From positions 62,001 through 126,000 of the forward strand of contig NZ_BROB01000001.1 in the NCBI RefSeq assembly GCF_024345185.1: 64,000 bases of DNA, read 5' to 3'. The notes beneath the pieces were generated by a model. The model saw only the letters and a list, made by a program, of their open reading frames with translations. It was not told the DNA's origin and ran no database searches. The number at the start of each line of letters is the position of its first letter. Position 1 is the stretch's first letter. This DNA comes from Levilactobacillus humaensis (GTDB lineage Bacteria > Bacillota > Bacilli > Lactobacillales > Lactobacillaceae). A program made the position numbers and the translations under genes. Shown here one piece after another: positions 34,891 to 48,160 of this stretch.

Positions 34891-35244
34891 TTACTTTTCT
34901 TGGTGGTGGAGATCATTAAGCAATTCATCGATCCGACTACCATAACGAACAGATGCGTCTTGTTCGAACGTTAATTCCGGCGTCTTGTAGATGCTCAGCC
35001 GCGAACCAAGTTCGGAACGAATCAGTCCCGTAGCCTTCTTCAAGCCCTCTGCCGTCTTTTCAGCGGAAGAAGCCTTGTCCGATAAAATACTGTAGTAAAT
35101 CGTCGCCTGTTGTAAATCACCGGTAACTTCGACACCGGTAACGGTGACGCCATCAACCCGTGGGTCGCGAACACGTTTTAGTAAAATATCCGTAACTTCC
35201 CGTTGGATTTCTTGTTCCAACCGGCCAACTCGATATTGTGCCAT
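34891..35244 (-). CDS. rbfA: Ribosome-binding factor A
   Basis: A 117-residue KH-fold assembly factor of the 30S subunit that acts in 16S 5' end maturation and cold adaptation. Hallmarks are RVGRLEQEIQREVTDIL and the C-terminal LTFEQDASVRYGSRID. It follows infB by 19 bases in the rimP-nusA-ylxRQ-infB-rbfA operon. Confidence 0.96.
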   Translation of the reverse strand: MAQYRVGRLEQEIQREVTDILLKRVRDPRVDGVTVTGVEVTGDLQQATIYYSILSDKASSAEKTAEGLKKATGLIRSELGSRLSIYKTPELTFEQDASVRYGSRIDELLNDLHHQEK

Positions 35245-35263
35245 GACTGTTTGCCTCCGATTT

Positions 35264-37678
35264 TTATTTAACAGGAACTTCCTTCATCACGTAGGCTTCG
35301 ATAACATCGTCCACCTTAACGTCATTGTAGTTCTCAATCGTTAATCCTAATTCAAAGCCTTGCTTAACTTCCTTAGCGTCATCCTTGAACCGCTTGAGGG
35401 AGCCCAGCTTACCTTCGTAAATCACAACGCCGTCACGGATTAACCGGACGTCACTGTCGGACGTTACCTTACCATCCGTAACCATCCCACCAACGATCGT
35501 GCCGACCTTGGATGCATGGTAGATTTGACGAACTTCAACTTGACCAATAACTTCTTCCTTGTACGTTGGTTCAAGCAGACCCTTCATGGCCGTTTCGATT
35601 TCATCAATGGCATTGTAAATGACATTGTGTAAGCGAATATCAACCTTGTCGGAATCAGCCTGTGAACGTGCTTGTGGCGTAGGACGAACGTTAAACCCAA
35701 TGATGATTGCGTCTGAGGCTTCGGCCAAGGTCACATCACTTTCGTTAATGGCCCCAACGGCAGAGTGAATGATATTCACCCGAACACCGGAAACTTCGAT
35801 CTTCTTCAAGCTACCTGCCAAGGCTTCAACGGAACCTTGAACATCGGCCTTGATGATCACGTCAACTTCCTTCATTTCGCCTTCCTTGAGGGAGTCGAAG
35901 AGGTTGTCCAACGTGACGTGGCTGGTGTTCTTCCGGTCTTGAATCAAGGCTTCCTTAGCCCGTTCTTCACCGGCAGCTCTGGCCGTCTTTTCATCGTCGA
36001 AGACCACGAAACGGTCCCCGGCTTCAGGCACATCGCTCAACCCAGTGATTTCCACTGGTGTTGCTGGAACGGCGTCCTTGATACGACGACCCCGTTCGTT
36101 AACCATGGTCCGGACACGCCCGAAGGTGTTCCCAACCACGATTGGATCCCCAACGTGTAAGGTCCCTTGTTGAACCAACAAGGTGGCAACGGAACCCTTA
36201 CCTTGGTCCAAACGTGCTTCGATCACAGAACCAGCCCCATTTTGTTCAGGGTTAGCCTTTAATTCCAGCACTTCAGCTTGGAGCAAGATCATGTCGAGTA
36301 ACTCATCGATGTTCTTCCCAAACTTCGCTGAGATTTCAACGAAGATGGTGTCACCACCCCAGTCTTCAGGAATCAATTCGTATTCCGTCAACTGTTCCAT
36401 CACGTGGTTCGGGTTAGCACCTGGCTTATCGATCTTGTTAACAGCCACGATAATTGGTGTTCCGGCAGCCTTCGCATGGTGAATGGCTTCGATGGTTTGT
36501 GGCATGACACCATCATCGGCGGCAACAACCAGCACGGTGATATCGGTGATTTCAGCACCACGTGCCCGCATTTCGGTAAAGGCCGCATGTCCTGGGGTAT
36601 CCAAGAATGTGATGGTCTTATCGTTGTAGTGGACTTGGTAAGCCCCGATGGCTTGCGTGATCCCACCGGCTTCACCAGCCGTGATGTGGGAGTGACGTAA
36701 GTGGTCCAATAACGTGGTCTTACCATGGTCAACGTGTCCCATGATCGTGACAACTGGTGCCCGTGGGGCCAAGTGATCCGTGTTAGCCATTTCGGCATCG
36801 AAGAACTTGTCGATATCGGTCACGTCAACTTGAACCTTTTCTTGGGCTTCGATACCATAATCGTCGGCCAAAATTTCAATCGTATCCTTGTCGAGGGATT
36901 GGTTTTGGTTAACCATAACGCCCAACATGAATAACTTCTTGACGATTTCAGCAGATGAACGGTGTAAGATCTTGGCCAGGTCTTGAGCATTCATCCCATC
37001 GGAGTAAACCAGAACATCTGGCAATGCCTTGTTCTTACGTTCTGGTGCACCCTTGTGTTGGTTCACATCTTTAATCCGTTGGTTCTTCTTGTAACGGTTA
37101 TTGTTGTTCCGCCGCCGGTTATTGTTCCGGTTGTTGCGGTTATTACGGCCGCCGCGGCTGTTGCTGGAACGGCGTCCATTACTATTATTCGTATTATTAT
37201 TCAAACTTCCACCAAATCTGCCGGTGCCGGAATTGTGTTGCTCTTGACGGTGACTTCCAGACTGGCTGTTATTTTTATTAGTATTGTGTTGCTGGCCTTG
37301 CGGCTTGTTCTGACCGGACCGTTGGCTGGTCGTCTGTGACTTCGGACGGCTGTTACCGTTGGCCTGGTGAGAGGCGTTGGCTTGGCCGTGGCTTTGTCCC
37401 GCAGACTTGCCATTCTGGCTCGTCTTGCCTGCTGGCTTAGCGGCCCCGGTCGTCGACCGATGTTGTGCTGGTCGTGCGGCTTGAGTCTTGGCAGGCTTAG
37501 CTTGGGATGCCGCTGGCTGCTTCTTAGAAAAAGCAGTCCGTAACTGACGTTCTTCGTTCTCGCCGAGCGTTGACATGTGGTTTTTCACCGGAAAGCCTTT
37601 TTCTTCGGCCTTCGCGATGATTTGTTTACTGGAGACATTAATTTCTTTGGCGAGTTCATAAATTCGCTTTTTCCCCAT
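35264..37678 (-). CDS. infB: Translation initiation factor IF-2
   Basis: An 804-residue GTPase that brings initiator tRNA to the 30S subunit. The short N-terminal helix-turn module ([20 protein letters not shown]) is followed by an unusually Asn/Gln/Arg-rich low-complexity region (about 60-215), then the G domain ([31 protein letters not shown]) and the C-terminal tRNA-binding domains. It lies between ylxQ and rbfA. Confidence 0.97.
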   Translation of the reverse strand: MGKKRIYELAKEINVSSKQIIAKAEEKGFPVKNHMSTLGENEERQLRTAFSKKQPAASQAKPAKTQAARPAQHRSTTGAAKPAGKTSQNGKSAGQSHGQANASHQANGNSRPKSQTTSQRSGQNKPQGQQHNTNKNNSQSGSHRQEQHNSGTGRFGGSLNNNTNNSNGRRSSNSRGGRNNRNNRNNNRRRNNNNRYKKNQRIKDVNQHKGAPERKNKALPDVLVYSDGMNAQDLAKILHRSSAEIVKKLFMLGVMVNQNQSLDKDTIEILADDYGIEAQEKVQVDVTDIDKFFDAEMANTDHLAPRAPVVTIMGHVDHGKTTLLDHLRHSHITAGEAGGITQAIGAYQVHYNDKTITFLDTPGHAAFTEMRARGAEITDITVLVVAADDGVMPQTIEAIHHAKAAGTPIIVAVNKIDKPGANPNHVMEQLTEYELIPEDWGGDTIFVEISAKFGKNIDELLDMILLQAEVLELKANPEQNGAGSVIEARLDQGKGSVATLLVQQGTLHVGDPIVVGNTFGRVRTMVNERGRRIKDAVPATPVEITGLSDVPEAGDRFVVFDDEKTARAAGEERAKEALIQDRKNTSHVTLDNLFDSLKEGEMKEVDVIIKADVQGSVEALAGSLKKIEVSGVRVNIIHSAVGAINESDVTLAEASDAIIIGFNVRPTPQARSQADSDKVDIRLHNVIYNAIDEIETAMKGLLEPTYKEEVIGQVEVRQIYHASKVGTIVGGMVTDGKVTSDSDVRLIRDGVVIYEGKLGSLKRFKDDAKEVKQGFELGLTIENYNDVKVDDVIEAYVMKEVPVK

Positions 37679-37725
37679 ATCTTCACACTCCTTTAATTTC
37701 TGTCGATCACGAGAACGTCAGGCGG

Positions 37726-38031
37726 CTACTTAGCAAGTAATGTTTGTAACTTCCGGACGAATCCCGGATCTGTAATTGCGATGACCGTGCGCGCTGACCC
37801 AATGGCCGTGCTCAACTGGTCTTTCGTAAAGTCTTCGTTTAATGGAACATCGTAACTCGTGGTCTTGTCGCGAAATTGCTTCTGGCTACTCTGACCCGCA
37901 TCACTTGCGAGTAAGACCAATTTGGCTGAGCCATCACGCACTGCGGCTAAGACAAAGGTTTCGCCGGTGGTCAGTTTACCTGCCCGTCGGACCAAACCTA
38001 GGAGTTGTAAGGCACGCTCGGAATTAGTCAT
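37726..38031 (-). CDS. ylxQ: L7Ae-family RNA-binding protein YlxQ
   Basis: A 101-residue protein of the ribosomal L7Ae/L30e fold, with LGLVRRAGKLTTGE and LVLLASDAGQSSQ typical of the family, which bind kink-turn RNA. Its ATG overlaps the end of ylxR by eight bases, indicating coupling. Its exact role in the nusA-infB operon is unknown. Confidence 0.92.
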   Translation of the reverse strand: MTNSERALQLLGLVRRAGKLTTGETFVLAAVRDGSAKLVLLASDAGQSSQKQFRDKTTSYDVPLNEDFTKDQLSTAIGSARTVIAITDPGFVRKLQTLLAK

Positions 38032-38320
38032 GATCGAATAATTCTCGTCGTGCTTGTTGGTGGTCGACGTAGGCGATTAGGTCGTCATAGAACTGGTCAC
38101 CGATCTTAACGTCAAACACGTGGTCAAAAGTCCGTTCCGCCTTAGCCCGCTTTGCAACGGCAACATCTAAGGCGATGTAGGCCCCACGGCCGGATTGCTT
38201 ACCGGTCGGGTCAATGCTGACCTCTTGCTCTTGGTTGCGAACCACGCGAACCAACTGCTTCTTGGGTGCCATTTCTCCCGTTACAATGTCTTTGCGTAAC
38301 GGAACCTTACGTTGTTTCAT
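38024..38320 (-). CDS. ylxR: YlxR/RnpM family RNA-binding protein
   Basis: A 98-residue protein with the YlxR features RKVPLRKDIVTGE, KKQLVRVVRN and GRGAYIALD. Family members bind RNA and have been reported to modulate RNase P in Firmicutes. The ATG at 38320 has AAGGAGG 10 bases upstream; the TTG at 38329 is too close to it. It sits between nusA and ylxQ. Confidence 0.93.
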   Translation of the reverse strand: MKQRKVPLRKDIVTGEMAPKKQLVRVVRNQEQEVSIDPTGKQSGRGAYIALDVAVAKRAKAERTFDHVFDVKIGDQFYDDLIAYVDHQQARRELFDHD

Positions 38321-38347
38321 AAGCCCCAAACCTCCTTGAGATGGGTA

Positions 38348-39577
38348 TTATTCTGCCGTCGTTGAATCGTCGTCGCTGGCGTCCTCAGGGGCGTCTGACG
38401 GGGTTGCATCGTCGGCTGGTGTCACATCAGGTGCGACGTCTTCACTGTCAGCAAACGGTGCCGCTTGATCTGCAGCCGCCGTGGCTTCTTCGTCAGCGGG
38501 AGTTGCATCAGCAGTCGTTTCCTGATCAGCCTCCATTATAGCAGACGCTTCGGATTCTGATTTGATATCAATCTTGTAACCTGTCAACTTAGCGGCTAAC
38601 CGGGCATTTTGCCCACGCTTACCGATCGCTAATGACAATTGATAGTCAGGCACGATAACTTCACAAGCCCGCTCGTTGTTCGGGTCAAAGATGACGTCGA
38701 GTACTTCGGCTGGGTTCAAAGCGTTAGCGATGAACTTAGCTTCGTCCTCGGTCCATTCAACGATATCCATGTTTTCGCCACCGAGTTCATTAACGATCGT
38801 CTGAACCCGTTGGCCACGAGGGCCAACACTGGTTCCGACGGGATCGATGTCAGGGTTGTTCGAACGAACGGCAACCTTGGCTCTGTCGCCGGCTTCACTG
38901 GCAATCGCCATGATTTCAACGGTCCCGTCATAGATTTCAGGAACTTCTTCTTCGAACAAACGCTTCAATAAATCAGCGTGGGTCCGGCTAACGAAGACCT
39001 GAGGACCCTTGGTGGCATTTTCCACGCGGGTCACGTAAACCTTGATACGGTCGTGAATCCGGTAGGTTTCGTTAGGCATCTGGTCTTGACGACCCATGAC
39101 AGCTTCGACCTTACCTAAGCTCACGTAAACGAAACGGGAATCTTGACGCTCAACTTCACCCGTCACGATTTCATTTTCGTATTGGCTGTATTGATCGAAG
39201 ATGATGTTCCGTTCTGCTTCACGAACCCGTTGCAAGATCACTTGCTTGGCGGTCTGTGCGGCAATCCGGCCAAAGTTCTTCGGGGTCACTTCAAACTTGA
39301 TGTCATCGCCTAATTCGTAACCCTTGTTGATAGCCAAGGCTTCATCCAAACCAACTTCCAAACGGGAATCGTAGACTTGGTCCACGACCTTCTTCACAGC
39401 AAAGACGTGAATGTTCCCCTTCTTCTGGTCGAATTCAACTTCGACGTTTTGTGCTTGGTCATAGTTACGCTTGTAAGCAGACACTAAGGCTGCTTCTAAG
39501 GCGTCGATAACCACTGATTTTGCGATCCCTTTTTCCGTCTCGAGGACGTCTAAGGCACCCAATAATTCTTTACTCAT
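38348..39577 (-). CDS. nusA: Transcription termination/antitermination factor NusA
   Basis: A 409-residue RNA polymerase-associated factor. It has an N-terminal domain, then S1 (VTGEVERQDSRFVYVSLGKVEAV), and two KH domains (DPVGTSVGPRGQRVQTIVNELGG region, split here, and YQLSLAIGKRGQNARLAAKL). The C-terminal tail of about 60 residues is acidic, rich in Ala, Asp, Glu and Thr, and longer than in many relatives. It lies 24 bases after rimP. Confidence 0.96.
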   Translation of the reverse strand: MSKELLGALDVLETEKGIAKSVVIDALEAALVSAYKRNYDQAQNVEVEFDQKKGNIHVFAVKKVVDQVYDSRLEVGLDEALAINKGYELGDDIKFEVTPKNFGRIAAQTAKQVILQRVREAERNIIFDQYSQYENEIVTGEVERQDSRFVYVSLGKVEAVMGRQDQMPNETYRIHDRIKVYVTRVENATKGPQVFVSRTHADLLKRLFEEEVPEIYDGTVEIMAIASEAGDRAKVAVRSNNPDIDPVGTSVGPRGQRVQTIVNELGGENMDIVEWTEDEAKFIANALNPAEVLDVIFDPNNERACEVIVPDYQLSLAIGKRGQNARLAAKLTGYKIDIKSESEASAIMEADQETTADATPADEEATAAADQAAPFADSEDVAPDVTPADDATPSDAPEDASDDDSTTAE

Positions 39578-39601
39578 GTTGTGTTTCGCTCCTTAATTAA
39601 G

Positions 39602-40075
39602 TTAGAACTTGACGGCTAACCGGGCTTGGGCAATCGCATCACGTGGAATGGTTAACGTCTTGATGCGTCCCTTGAGGTTGACCTTAAGGTCTAGGGATTC
39701 TGCCTCTAATTTCTCCAAGGTTCCCTCGTAAACCTTGCTCTGACCAATCTTTTGATACAGGGAAACGTGGATGTAATCACCCACGGCCCGTTCAAAATCG
39801 GCCGGCTTCTTCAATGGCCGCTCGGCACCCGGAGAGGATACTTCGAGAAAATAGGCCTGAGGAATTGGGTCTGGATCCAAGCTATCCAATTTCTCGGATA
39901 GTTCATCACTGACCATTGCACATTCCTCAATATTAATGCCTCCGGGCTTGTCGATGTAGACCCGTAGGTACCAGCTCTTACCTTCTTTGACAAACTCCAC
40001 GTCAACTAATTCAAACTGATGATGCGCCACAATTGGCTGGGCTAGGGCCGTCACGCTCTCGACGACAGTACTCAA
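39602..40075 (-). CDS. rimP: Ribosome maturation factor RimP
   Basis: A 157-residue 30S assembly factor. Characteristic motifs are [36 protein letters not shown] and [21 protein letters not shown] lies eight bases before the TTG at 40075, giving the normal N terminus; the longer ATG-initiated frame would run into the upstream terminator. It is the first gene of rimP-nusA-ylxR-ylxQ-infB-rbfA. Confidence 0.95.
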   Translation of the reverse strand: MSTVVESVTALAQPIVAHHQFELVDVEFVKEGKSWYLRVYIDKPGGINIEECAMVSDELSEKLDSLDPDPIPQAYFLEVSSPGAERPLKKPADFERAVGDYIHVSLYQKIGQSKVYEGTLEKLEAESLDLKVNLKGRIKTLTIPRDAIAQARLAVKF

Positions 40076-40100
40076 AGAATTCCGCCTCCTACATTTTTCC

Positions 40101-40131
40101 ATTAAAAAGAGTGAGCATAAACTGCTCACTC
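40101..40131 (-). terminator. Terminator upstream of rimP
   Basis: A 9-bp stem (GAGTGAGCA and its complement) is followed by five T on the minus strand. It ends transcripts coming from the polC side. Confidence 0.85.
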
Positions 40132-40204
40132 ATTTAAAAACGAGTTTAACTACAACCATTACTTTACTACATATGCCGCGGGATTGCAACCGATCCGCCG
40201 GTGA

Positions 40205-40477
40205 CTAGAACTCCGTCACCAGGAGGATCACAAATCCCACAATCGTGATAAATTCAAAGACTAGAAGATTCAGTCGATTCAATGCCATTTCCTTCAGACT
40301 AAAAGCCTTAATTATTGTCAGCACGAACGCTATCAAGAAGTAACCCACCACGACCGTCAGAAACGGGACGGCCGTGACGCTAGCTACTAGTCCACACAGA
40401 ATGTAACCCAAACCAATCAGACAATAACCTGCCAGAAAAATCCACCCATCTGGTAACCTCGTAAAGTGCCGGAGCAT
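40205..40477 (-). CDS. Small three-helix membrane protein, unknown
   Basis: A 90-residue hydrophobic protein with about three membrane spans (about 13-35, 38-58 and 68-88). I do not recognise the family. GGGTG lies six bases before the ATG at 40477. It sits between polC and the rimP operon with a terminator after it, and is probably monocistronic or co-transcribed with polC. Confidence 0.65.
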   Translation of the reverse strand: MLRHFTRLPDGWIFLAGYCLIGLGYILCGLVASVTAVPFLTVVVGYFLIAFVLTIIKAFSLKEMALNRLNLLVFEFITIVGFVILLVTEF

Positions 40478-40602
40478 GGTGAACACCCGCTTTCGTTAAA
40501 GTGATTAAAGTTCTTCGTTCCTCACTTTCATTGTAACATACTTGGCGGGTATTGTAAGCGTTGCCATAGTGTCTAAGCCGGTTATTTGCGGGTTGGAAAG
40601 GT

Positions 40603-43600
40603 CTACATCATATCGTCGAATAAACTGAGCTGATTTTCATCGGGTAACCCGGTCAAAACGCCGTTCTCAGTCATGAAGTCAATGATGGTCTTGGAAACCT
40701 TGCCTCGTTTGGCCAGGTCTTCCTTGGAAATGAATGGCCGATCGTTACGCGCGGCCACGATCTGCTTGGCCACGTTCAACCCCAATCCAGGTGCGGATTG
40801 GAATGGCGCAATCAGCGTGTCACCCTCGATAATCCAGTCGGCGGCATCGGACTTCTCCAGATCGATCATCTTGAAGTTGTAACCCCGTTCCAACATTTCA
40901 TTGGCAAGTTCCAACACTGTCAGGAGGTTCTTGTCCTTGGTAGAGGCGTCCATCCCCTGGTCATTGATGGCCTTCATCGCGGCCTTCACAGCCGTCTTGC
41001 CCTGTGACATGGCGACAACGTCGAAGTCGTCGGCCCGCACGGAGAAGTAAGCGGCGTAGTAAATGATTGGGAAGTAGACCTTGAAGTACGCTACCCGGAG
41101 CGCCATCAGCACGTAGGCTGCGGCATGGGCCCGTGGGAACATGTACTTAATCTTCAAACAAGAATCAATGTACCAGTCGGGACAGTCAGTTTCCTCCATC
41201 TTCTCTTGCCATTCGTCAGGAATCCCCCGACCCTTCCGCACATGTTCCATGACTTGGAAGGAGGTTTCAGAATCCAATCCGAAGTTAATCAAGTCGGTCA
41301 TGATGTTATCCCGACAACCAATAACGTTGGCGATGGTGGCGGTGCCGTTCTTGATCAGTTCTTCGGCATTTCCCAACCACACGTCGGTCCCGTGGGATAG
41401 TCCAGAAATTTGGAGCAATTGCGAATAGTTCTGGGGATGCGTTTCTTCCAGCATCCCGCGGACAAACCGCGTCCCGAATTCTGGCACACCCAGTGTCCCC
41501 GTCTTGGACTGAATCTGTTCAGGGGTCACGCCGAGTGAATCTGTCCCGGAGAACAACGCCATCACACCCGGATCATCCATTGGAATTGTCTGCGGATCAA
41601 CCCCAGACAAATCTTGCAGGGTCCGGATCATCGTGGGATCATCATGCCCCAGGATATCGATCTTCAAAATGTTATCGTGAATCGAATGGAAATCGAAGTG
41701 GGTCGTTTGCCAGGCCGCGTTCTGGTCATCGGCCGGATACTGGATCGGCGTGAAGTCGTAGATATCCATGTAGTCTGGCACAACGATAATCCCCGCGGGA
41801 TGTTGCCCGGTGTTGCGTTTAACCCCGGTCACACCCTTGGCTAGGCGGTCAATCTCGGCTCCCCGGAAGGTCTGCTCGGTGTCACGTTCATAGGCCTTGA
41901 CGTAACCGTAACCAGTCTTATCGGCCACGGTGCCGATGGTTCCGGCCCGATACACGTTCTTTTCCCCGAACAACACCTTGGTGTAGTTATGGGCAATAGG
42001 TTGATAATCTCCAGAGAAGTTCAAATCGATATCGGGCACCTTGTTTCCCTTGAAACCCAAGAAGGTTTCGAATGGAATATTGTGGCCATCACCGATCATC
42101 AACGTCCCACACTTGGGACAGTTCTTTTCCGGTAAATCGTACCCCGAGCTGTATTCACCCTTGGTATAGAAGTGCGAATACTGACAGTTCGGGCAACGGT
42201 AGTGTGGTGGTAGCGGATTCACTTCGGTAATTCCGGTGAATGTCGCCACGACACTGGACCCAACGGACCCCCGCGACCCAACCAAGTACCCGTCCTTATT
42301 GGACTTGGCTACCAGTCGTTGGGCAATCAGGTAAATCACGGAGAACCCGTTCCCAATGATCGACTTTAACTCCCGGTCGACCCGGTGTTGCACCAACTCG
42401 GGGAGTGGATCGCCATACCACGCGTGCGCAGTATCCATGGTCCGTTGCCGAATTTCATCTTCGGCCCCTTCCATCCGTGGCGTGTAAAGTTTGTCTTTCA
42501 ATGGGTGAACATCGTCCACGTCGTTGGCAATCTTCTGGGTGTTGGTCACCACGATTTCCTTGGCCGTCTCGGCTCCCAGATAAGCGAAGTCATCCAACAT
42601 CTCGTTGGTTGACATGAAATGGGCATCCGGTAATTCCTGGCGGTTCAGCGGATTCGCCCCACCTTGTGAGTGAATTAAAATTTTACGATAGATGTAATCT
42701 TCAGGATCAAGGTAATGGACATCCCCCGTGGCCACCACGGGTTTGTTGAGGTCATGCCCCAACGTCACCATGTTTTTGACGATTTCTTCGAGGTTCGCCT
42801 CATCGGCAATCAAACCCGAGTCAATCAGTGGCTGGTAAGCGGCCTTAGGTTGAACCTCCAGGTAATCGTAATACTTGGCCTTAGCGGCAGCTTCGACCTG
42901 ACCCTTTTGCATCATGGCCGTAAACACCTCACCCGAAGAACAAGCGGAGCCGACGATAATGCCATCGCGGTACTTGTCCAACAGACTGCGGGGCACCCGG
43001 GGTACCCGGTAGAAGTAGTCCACGTTGGAGGCCGACACGAGGCGGAACATATTCTTCAAGCCGTCCTGCGTCTTGGCAATCAGGATCGCATGGCTAGGAC
43101 GCGCGTGCTTGTAGGCATCGTTGTCCGTCATGTGATCGTTAAGCTGGTCGTGGTACTGGATGTCATAGCGGTCCTCAGCATCCTTCAAAAAGAGATAATT
43201 CAGATGACCAGTGGACTCGGCATCGTAAACGGCGCGGTGATGGTGCTCCAGGCTGACGTGGAAGCGTTTGGCCAACGTATTCAGCCGATAACTCTTCAAC
43301 GTCGGATAGAGGAAACGAGCCAGCGTCAACGTATCAATAATGGGATTAGGAATTTCCGGCATCCCGTGGCGCTGATACCCAGTATTCATGAACCCCACAT
43401 CGAAGGTCACGTTATGGCCAACGATGATGGCGTCCCCACAGAACTCCCGGAAGAGTTTGAAGACCTCTTCTTCGGACTTGGATCCAGCCACCATATCATC
43501 GGTGATACTGGTCAGATTAGTTGTCTGTTCTGACAATGGGAACCCAGGATCGATAAATTCTTCGAACTGGGCGATCACATTCTTATGCTCCATCTTAACC

Positions 43601-44940
43601 GCGGAAAGTTCGATCACCTTGTCATAAATGGCAGAAAGTCCCGTGGTTTCCACATCAAAGACGACATAGGTTGCGCCGTCTAATGGCACGTGCGCACTGT
43701 TATAACCAATTGGAACCCCATCGTCTACCAGGTTGGCTTCAACCCCATAGAGCATCTTGACCCCAGCCTTGGTTCCGGCATTAAAGGCCGCCGGGAAGCC
43801 TTGGACGTCGGCATGGTCCGTAATGGCCATGGCTGGCATGCCCCACTGCTTGGCCCGACTGACGTAATCGCCAATTGGATTGGTGGCGTCCATTTGACTC
43901 ATCGACGTGTGCAGGTGGAGCTCCACCCGCTTCTCGTCGGCAGGGGCGGTGTCCTGTGGTGTGGCGTGTTTGACTTGATTGATGTCGTAGGCGTTCAAGG
44001 CCAGGTCACGCATGTAGCTGTCCTCTTGGACGCTCCCACGAACCTTGACCCAAGCGCCTTCATCGACGCCGGCAAACTGGGCCTCATCCTCGGCCCCACG
44101 AGAGAACTTCTTCACCACAATTGACGAGGTGTAATCGGTAATCTTCAACGTCAGGAGTTGTCGACCAGAACGGAGTTTACGAACTTCCTTGTCGAAGACG
44201 TAACCTTCGACGATGACGGAGCGTTCTTCTTGGGTGATATCCACCATCCGGGTAATCGGTTGATCCCCCTTGATGGCTTTCCCAATTTGAGTTGGTCCGC
44301 TGGCAGCCACAACATCGCCTTGACTCTGACGTTTCTGGTTAGCCTTTTCGATCGCCGCAGCGGCCTGCTGGGCCAACTGGGCGTCATTCTTCTGTTGCCG
44401 GGCCTTAAATTCTTCAATCTTAGCCTGCGACTTGGACTCGTCGACCTTCACCTGAATGTTAAATTTCGGAAATCCGACTTGACGGTAAGTGGCCTCGAGC
44501 GGCCCTAAGGCCTGGTTACTGAGAAAGTTCTTAACGACTTCATTTTGAGCGTATAGCAGTACGCGACCATCGGGATCAAGTTGGGGCACCTGCGATTGGC
44601 AGAGTTCCTGCACCAGGCTCCCGGTCAGCTGACTATTTTTGACAACCCATTCCCAGTAATCCCCCAGCACGCGGTTCGTAAGTTCCGGTTGGTCGACCAG
44701 AAATGTGGCGTCAACAGTGGCAATATCTCTGAACGCCACCTGCAAATGATTCTGAAAATCAACGAATGCCGTGAACGGAAGTAACTGGTCGAACTTGAGA
44801 TAGAATTGCCACCGACGGGACTGTTCGTGCACCGTCAGACGGTCAATGCTGGCCGTGGCAAAATAAGGTTGCTCGGCCTCACCAGCCAAGTCCAGTTGTT
44901 GTAATAATTTTTCGAATAATGCATGGCGATCTTCGTCCAC
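40603..44940 (-). CDS. polC: DNA polymerase III PolC-type
   Basis: The replicative polymerase of low-GC Gram-positives, about 1445 residues. Visible in order are an N-terminal domain, an OB fold, a PHP domain ([16 protein letters not shown]), an inserted DnaQ-type 3'-5' exonuclease ([20 protein letters not shown]), and the polymerase core with a zinc-binding cluster (CPNCQYSHF...CPKCGTL). AAAGGAG is seven bases before the GTG at 44940, so the frame extending to 44982 is not used. It follows proS after a terminator, as is usual in lactobacilli. Confidence 0.97.
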   Translation of the reverse strand: MDEDRHALFEKLLQQLDLAGEAEQPYFATASIDRLTVHEQSRRWQFYLKFDQLLPFTAFVDFQNHLQVAFRDIATVDATFLVDQPELTNRVLGDYWEWVVKNSQLTGSLVQELCQSQVPQLDPDGRVLLYAQNEVVKNFLSNQALGPLEATYRQVGFPKFNIQVKVDESKSQAKIEEFKARQQKNDAQLAQQAAAAIEKANQKRQSQGDVVAASGPTQIGKAIKGDQPITRMVDITQEERSVIVEGYVFDKEVRKLRSGRQLLTLKITDYTSSIVVKKFSRGAEDEAQFAGVDEGAWVKVRGSVQEDSYMRDLALNAYDINQVKHATPQDTAPADEKRVELHLHTSMSQMDATNPIGDYVSRAKQWGMPAMAITDHADVQGFPAAFNAGTKAGVKMLYGVEANLVDDGVPIGYNSAHVPLDGATYVVFDVETTGLSAIYDKVIELSAVKMEHKNVIAQFEEFIDPGFPLSEQTTNLTSITDDMVAGSKSEEEVFKLFREFCGDAIIVGHNVTFDVGFMNTGYQRHGMPEIPNPIIDTLTLARFLYPTLKSYRLNTLAKRFHVSLEHHHRAVYDAESTGHLNYLFLKDAEDRYDIQYHDQLNDHMTDNDAYKHARPSHAILIAKTQDGLKNMFRLVSASNVDYFYRVPRVPRSLLDKYRDGIIVGSACSSGEVFTAMMQKGQVEAAAKAKYYDYLEVQPKAAYQPLIDSGLIADEANLEEIVKNMVTLGHDLNKPVVATGDVHYLDPEDYIYRKILIHSQGGANPLNRQELPDAHFMSTNEMLDDFAYLGAETAKEIVVTNTQKIANDVDDVHPLKDKLYTPRMEGAEDEIRQRTMDTAHAWYGDPLPELVQHRVDRELKSIIGNGFSVIYLIAQRLVAKSNKDGYLVGSRGSVGSSVVATFTGITEVNPLPPHYRCPNCQYSHFYTKGEYSSGYDLPEKNCPKCGTLMIGDGHNIPFETFLGFKGNKVPDIDLNFSGDYQPIAHNYTKVLFGEKNVYRAGTIGTVADKTGYGYVKAYERDTEQTFRGAEIDRLAKGVTGVKRNTGQHPAGIIVVPDYMDIYDFTPIQYPADDQNAAWQTTHFDFHSIHDNILKIDILGHDDPTMIRTLQDLSGVDPQTIPMDDPGVMALFSGTDSLGVTPEQIQSKTGTLGVPEFGTRFVRGMLEETHPQNYSQLLQISGLSHGTDVWLGNAEELIKNGTATIANVIGCRDNIMTDLINFGLDSETSFQVMEHVRKGRGIPDEWQEKMEETDCPDWYIDSCLKIKYMFPRAHAAAYVLMALRVAYFKVYFPIIYYAAYFSVRADDFDVVAMSQGKTAVKAAMKAINDQGMDASTKDKNLLTVLELANEMLERGYNFKMIDLEKSDAADWIIEGDTLIAPFQSAPGLGLNVAKQIVAARNDRPFISKEDLAKRGKVSKTIIDFMTENGVLTGLPDENQLSLFDDMM

Positions 44941-44964
44941 AAGCGAACTCCTTTCATCCTGTCT

Positions 44965-44996
44965 AAAAAGGAGCCAGGACAATTGTCCCAGCCCCC
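44965..44996 (-). terminator. Terminator of proS
   Basis: On the minus strand GGGGGCTGGGACAA pairs with TTGTCCTGGCTCC and is followed by five T. Confidence 0.85.
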
Positions 44997-45040
44997 TTGG
45001 ATTCGGTCACAGACGTCAATTGACGTCCGTCGTTTAGTTA

Positions 45041-46789
<1,749 letters not shown>

Positions 46790-48067
46790 TTAGTGAATAA
46801 AGTAGCGCTCGATATCATTCCAAGTGACCAATAGCATCAGTAAAACTAGGAATGCGACCCCCACCAGCGTGATCCCCGCCTCAACATTTTCTGAGAGTGG
46901 TTTGTGCCGGATGGCTTCAATAAAGTTCAATAATATTTTACCACCATCGAGGGCCGGAATTGGCAGTAAATTGACAATTGCCAGGTTAATTGACAGAAAG
47001 GCCAGGAAATTCAGGATCCCAACCAGGCCAAATTTGGTAGCTTGAGAGGTCGTGGCAAAGATCGCCACGGGTCCACCCAAGTCATTTAGGCTGAAGTGCC
47101 CGGAAACCATGTTCCACAGGGCGCCAAACAGGGCCTTGGTCATTGACCAGGTCTGGGTAAATCCCGACGCTAGGATGGCCCCAATGTGCTTATTCTGGGC
47201 TTGCGTGATGCCGATCATGCCGACCGTCTTACCATTGGACTTCTGGCCCTCTGGCGTCAGCGTTACCGTTTTCTTGCTCTGACCACGTTGAATGGTCAAA
47301 GTGGTCTTCTTGTTAGCCCGAGGCTGGATCGCCGTACTCAACGCCGTCCAGTCCTTGGTCGTCTTGCCATTCACCGTGAGAATCTTGTCATTGGTCTTCA
47401 GTCCCGCCTTCTTGGCGACGGAGACCGGTGAACTTGCCACTTGAACCTGGTTGGTTCCCATGGCAACCCCACCCTGAACAAAGGACATCAACATGAAGGT
47501 CACGATGGCCAGGAAGATATTATTCATGGGTCCGGCGAAGTTAGTCATTAACCGCCGACCCAGTGAGGCTGACTGGAATTGCACGTCCTTGGGCGCAATC
47601 TGAAGTTCCGTTCCATCGCTCTCAATGATCGTGGCCTCATGGGCAACCGGATAACGCTTAACGGCAGATTCATCCCCGTTTTCGTACCCTTCGATCCACA
47701 GTTCATCCTCAAGATCGGTCGCGGTGACCTCTAAGGGAATCCCGTTGAAGAGACTCGACTTCTTGGAGGTGTTAATCCGTTCAACCAGATCGTTCTTGCC
47801 AAGGTAGAGACTCACCGGCGTTCCGGGTTGTAGTTCTTCCTCGTCATCTTCGGCACCGGCCATCCGGACGTAACCGCCGACTGGCAGTAACCGTACCGTA
47901 TACGTGGTCCCGTCTTTGCCCCGATGATAGAAGAGTTTGGGACCCATTCCGATTGAAAACTCACGGACCAGAATCCCACCGCGTTTGGCAAAGTAAAAGT
48001 GCCCGAATTCATGCACGATGACCAAAATCCCAAACACGATAATAAAGGTAATAATGGTTGTAATCAC
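46790..48067 (-). CDS. rseP: Site-2 intramembrane metalloprotease RseP/RasP
   Basis: A 425-residue membrane zinc protease that cleaves anti-sigma factors, signal-peptide remnants or pheromones. The HEFGH zinc motif is at about residue 18, a PDZ domain occupies roughly 180-290, and the second metal motif is NLLPIPALDGG near the C terminus. It starts at GTG, nine bases after AGAAGGG. It follows cdsA. Confidence 0.95.
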   Translation of the reverse strand: MITTIITFIIVFGILVIVHEFGHFYFAKRGGILVREFSIGMGPKLFYHRGKDGTTYTVRLLPVGGYVRMAGAEDDEEELQPGTPVSLYLGKNDLVERINTSKKSSLFNGIPLEVTATDLEDELWIEGYENGDESAVKRYPVAHEATIIESDGTELQIAPKDVQFQSASLGRRLMTNFAGPMNNIFLAIVTFMLMSFVQGGVAMGTNQVQVASSPVSVAKKAGLKTNDKILTVNGKTTKDWTALSTAIQPRANKKTTLTIQRGQSKKTVTLTPEGQKSNGKTVGMIGITQAQNKHIGAILASGFTQTWSMTKALFGALWNMVSGHFSLNDLGGPVAIFATTSQATKFGLVGILNFLAFLSINLAIVNLLPIPALDGGKILLNFIEAIRHKPLSENVEAGITLVGVAFLVLLMLLVTWNDIERYFIH

Positions 48068-48160
48068 AGCTGTCGTCCCTTCTCCTGTTGGCTTCGCTTA
48101 CTTTTTTCTGCTGTCTAGCATACCGTAAGCAATAGTCGTGGTGCAAGTGACTTGCGGTCG

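Noticed and set aside
37083-37339. Possible tandem DNA repeat in infB
   Set aside because: The Asn/Arg-rich codons of the IF-2 linker are low complexity but not a regular repeat; they lie in a normal coding frame.
42715-43533. Plus-strand frame of 272 codons inside polC
   Set aside because: It lies entirely opposite a well-supported polC, has no ribosome binding site and its protein looks like a reverse-frame shadow.
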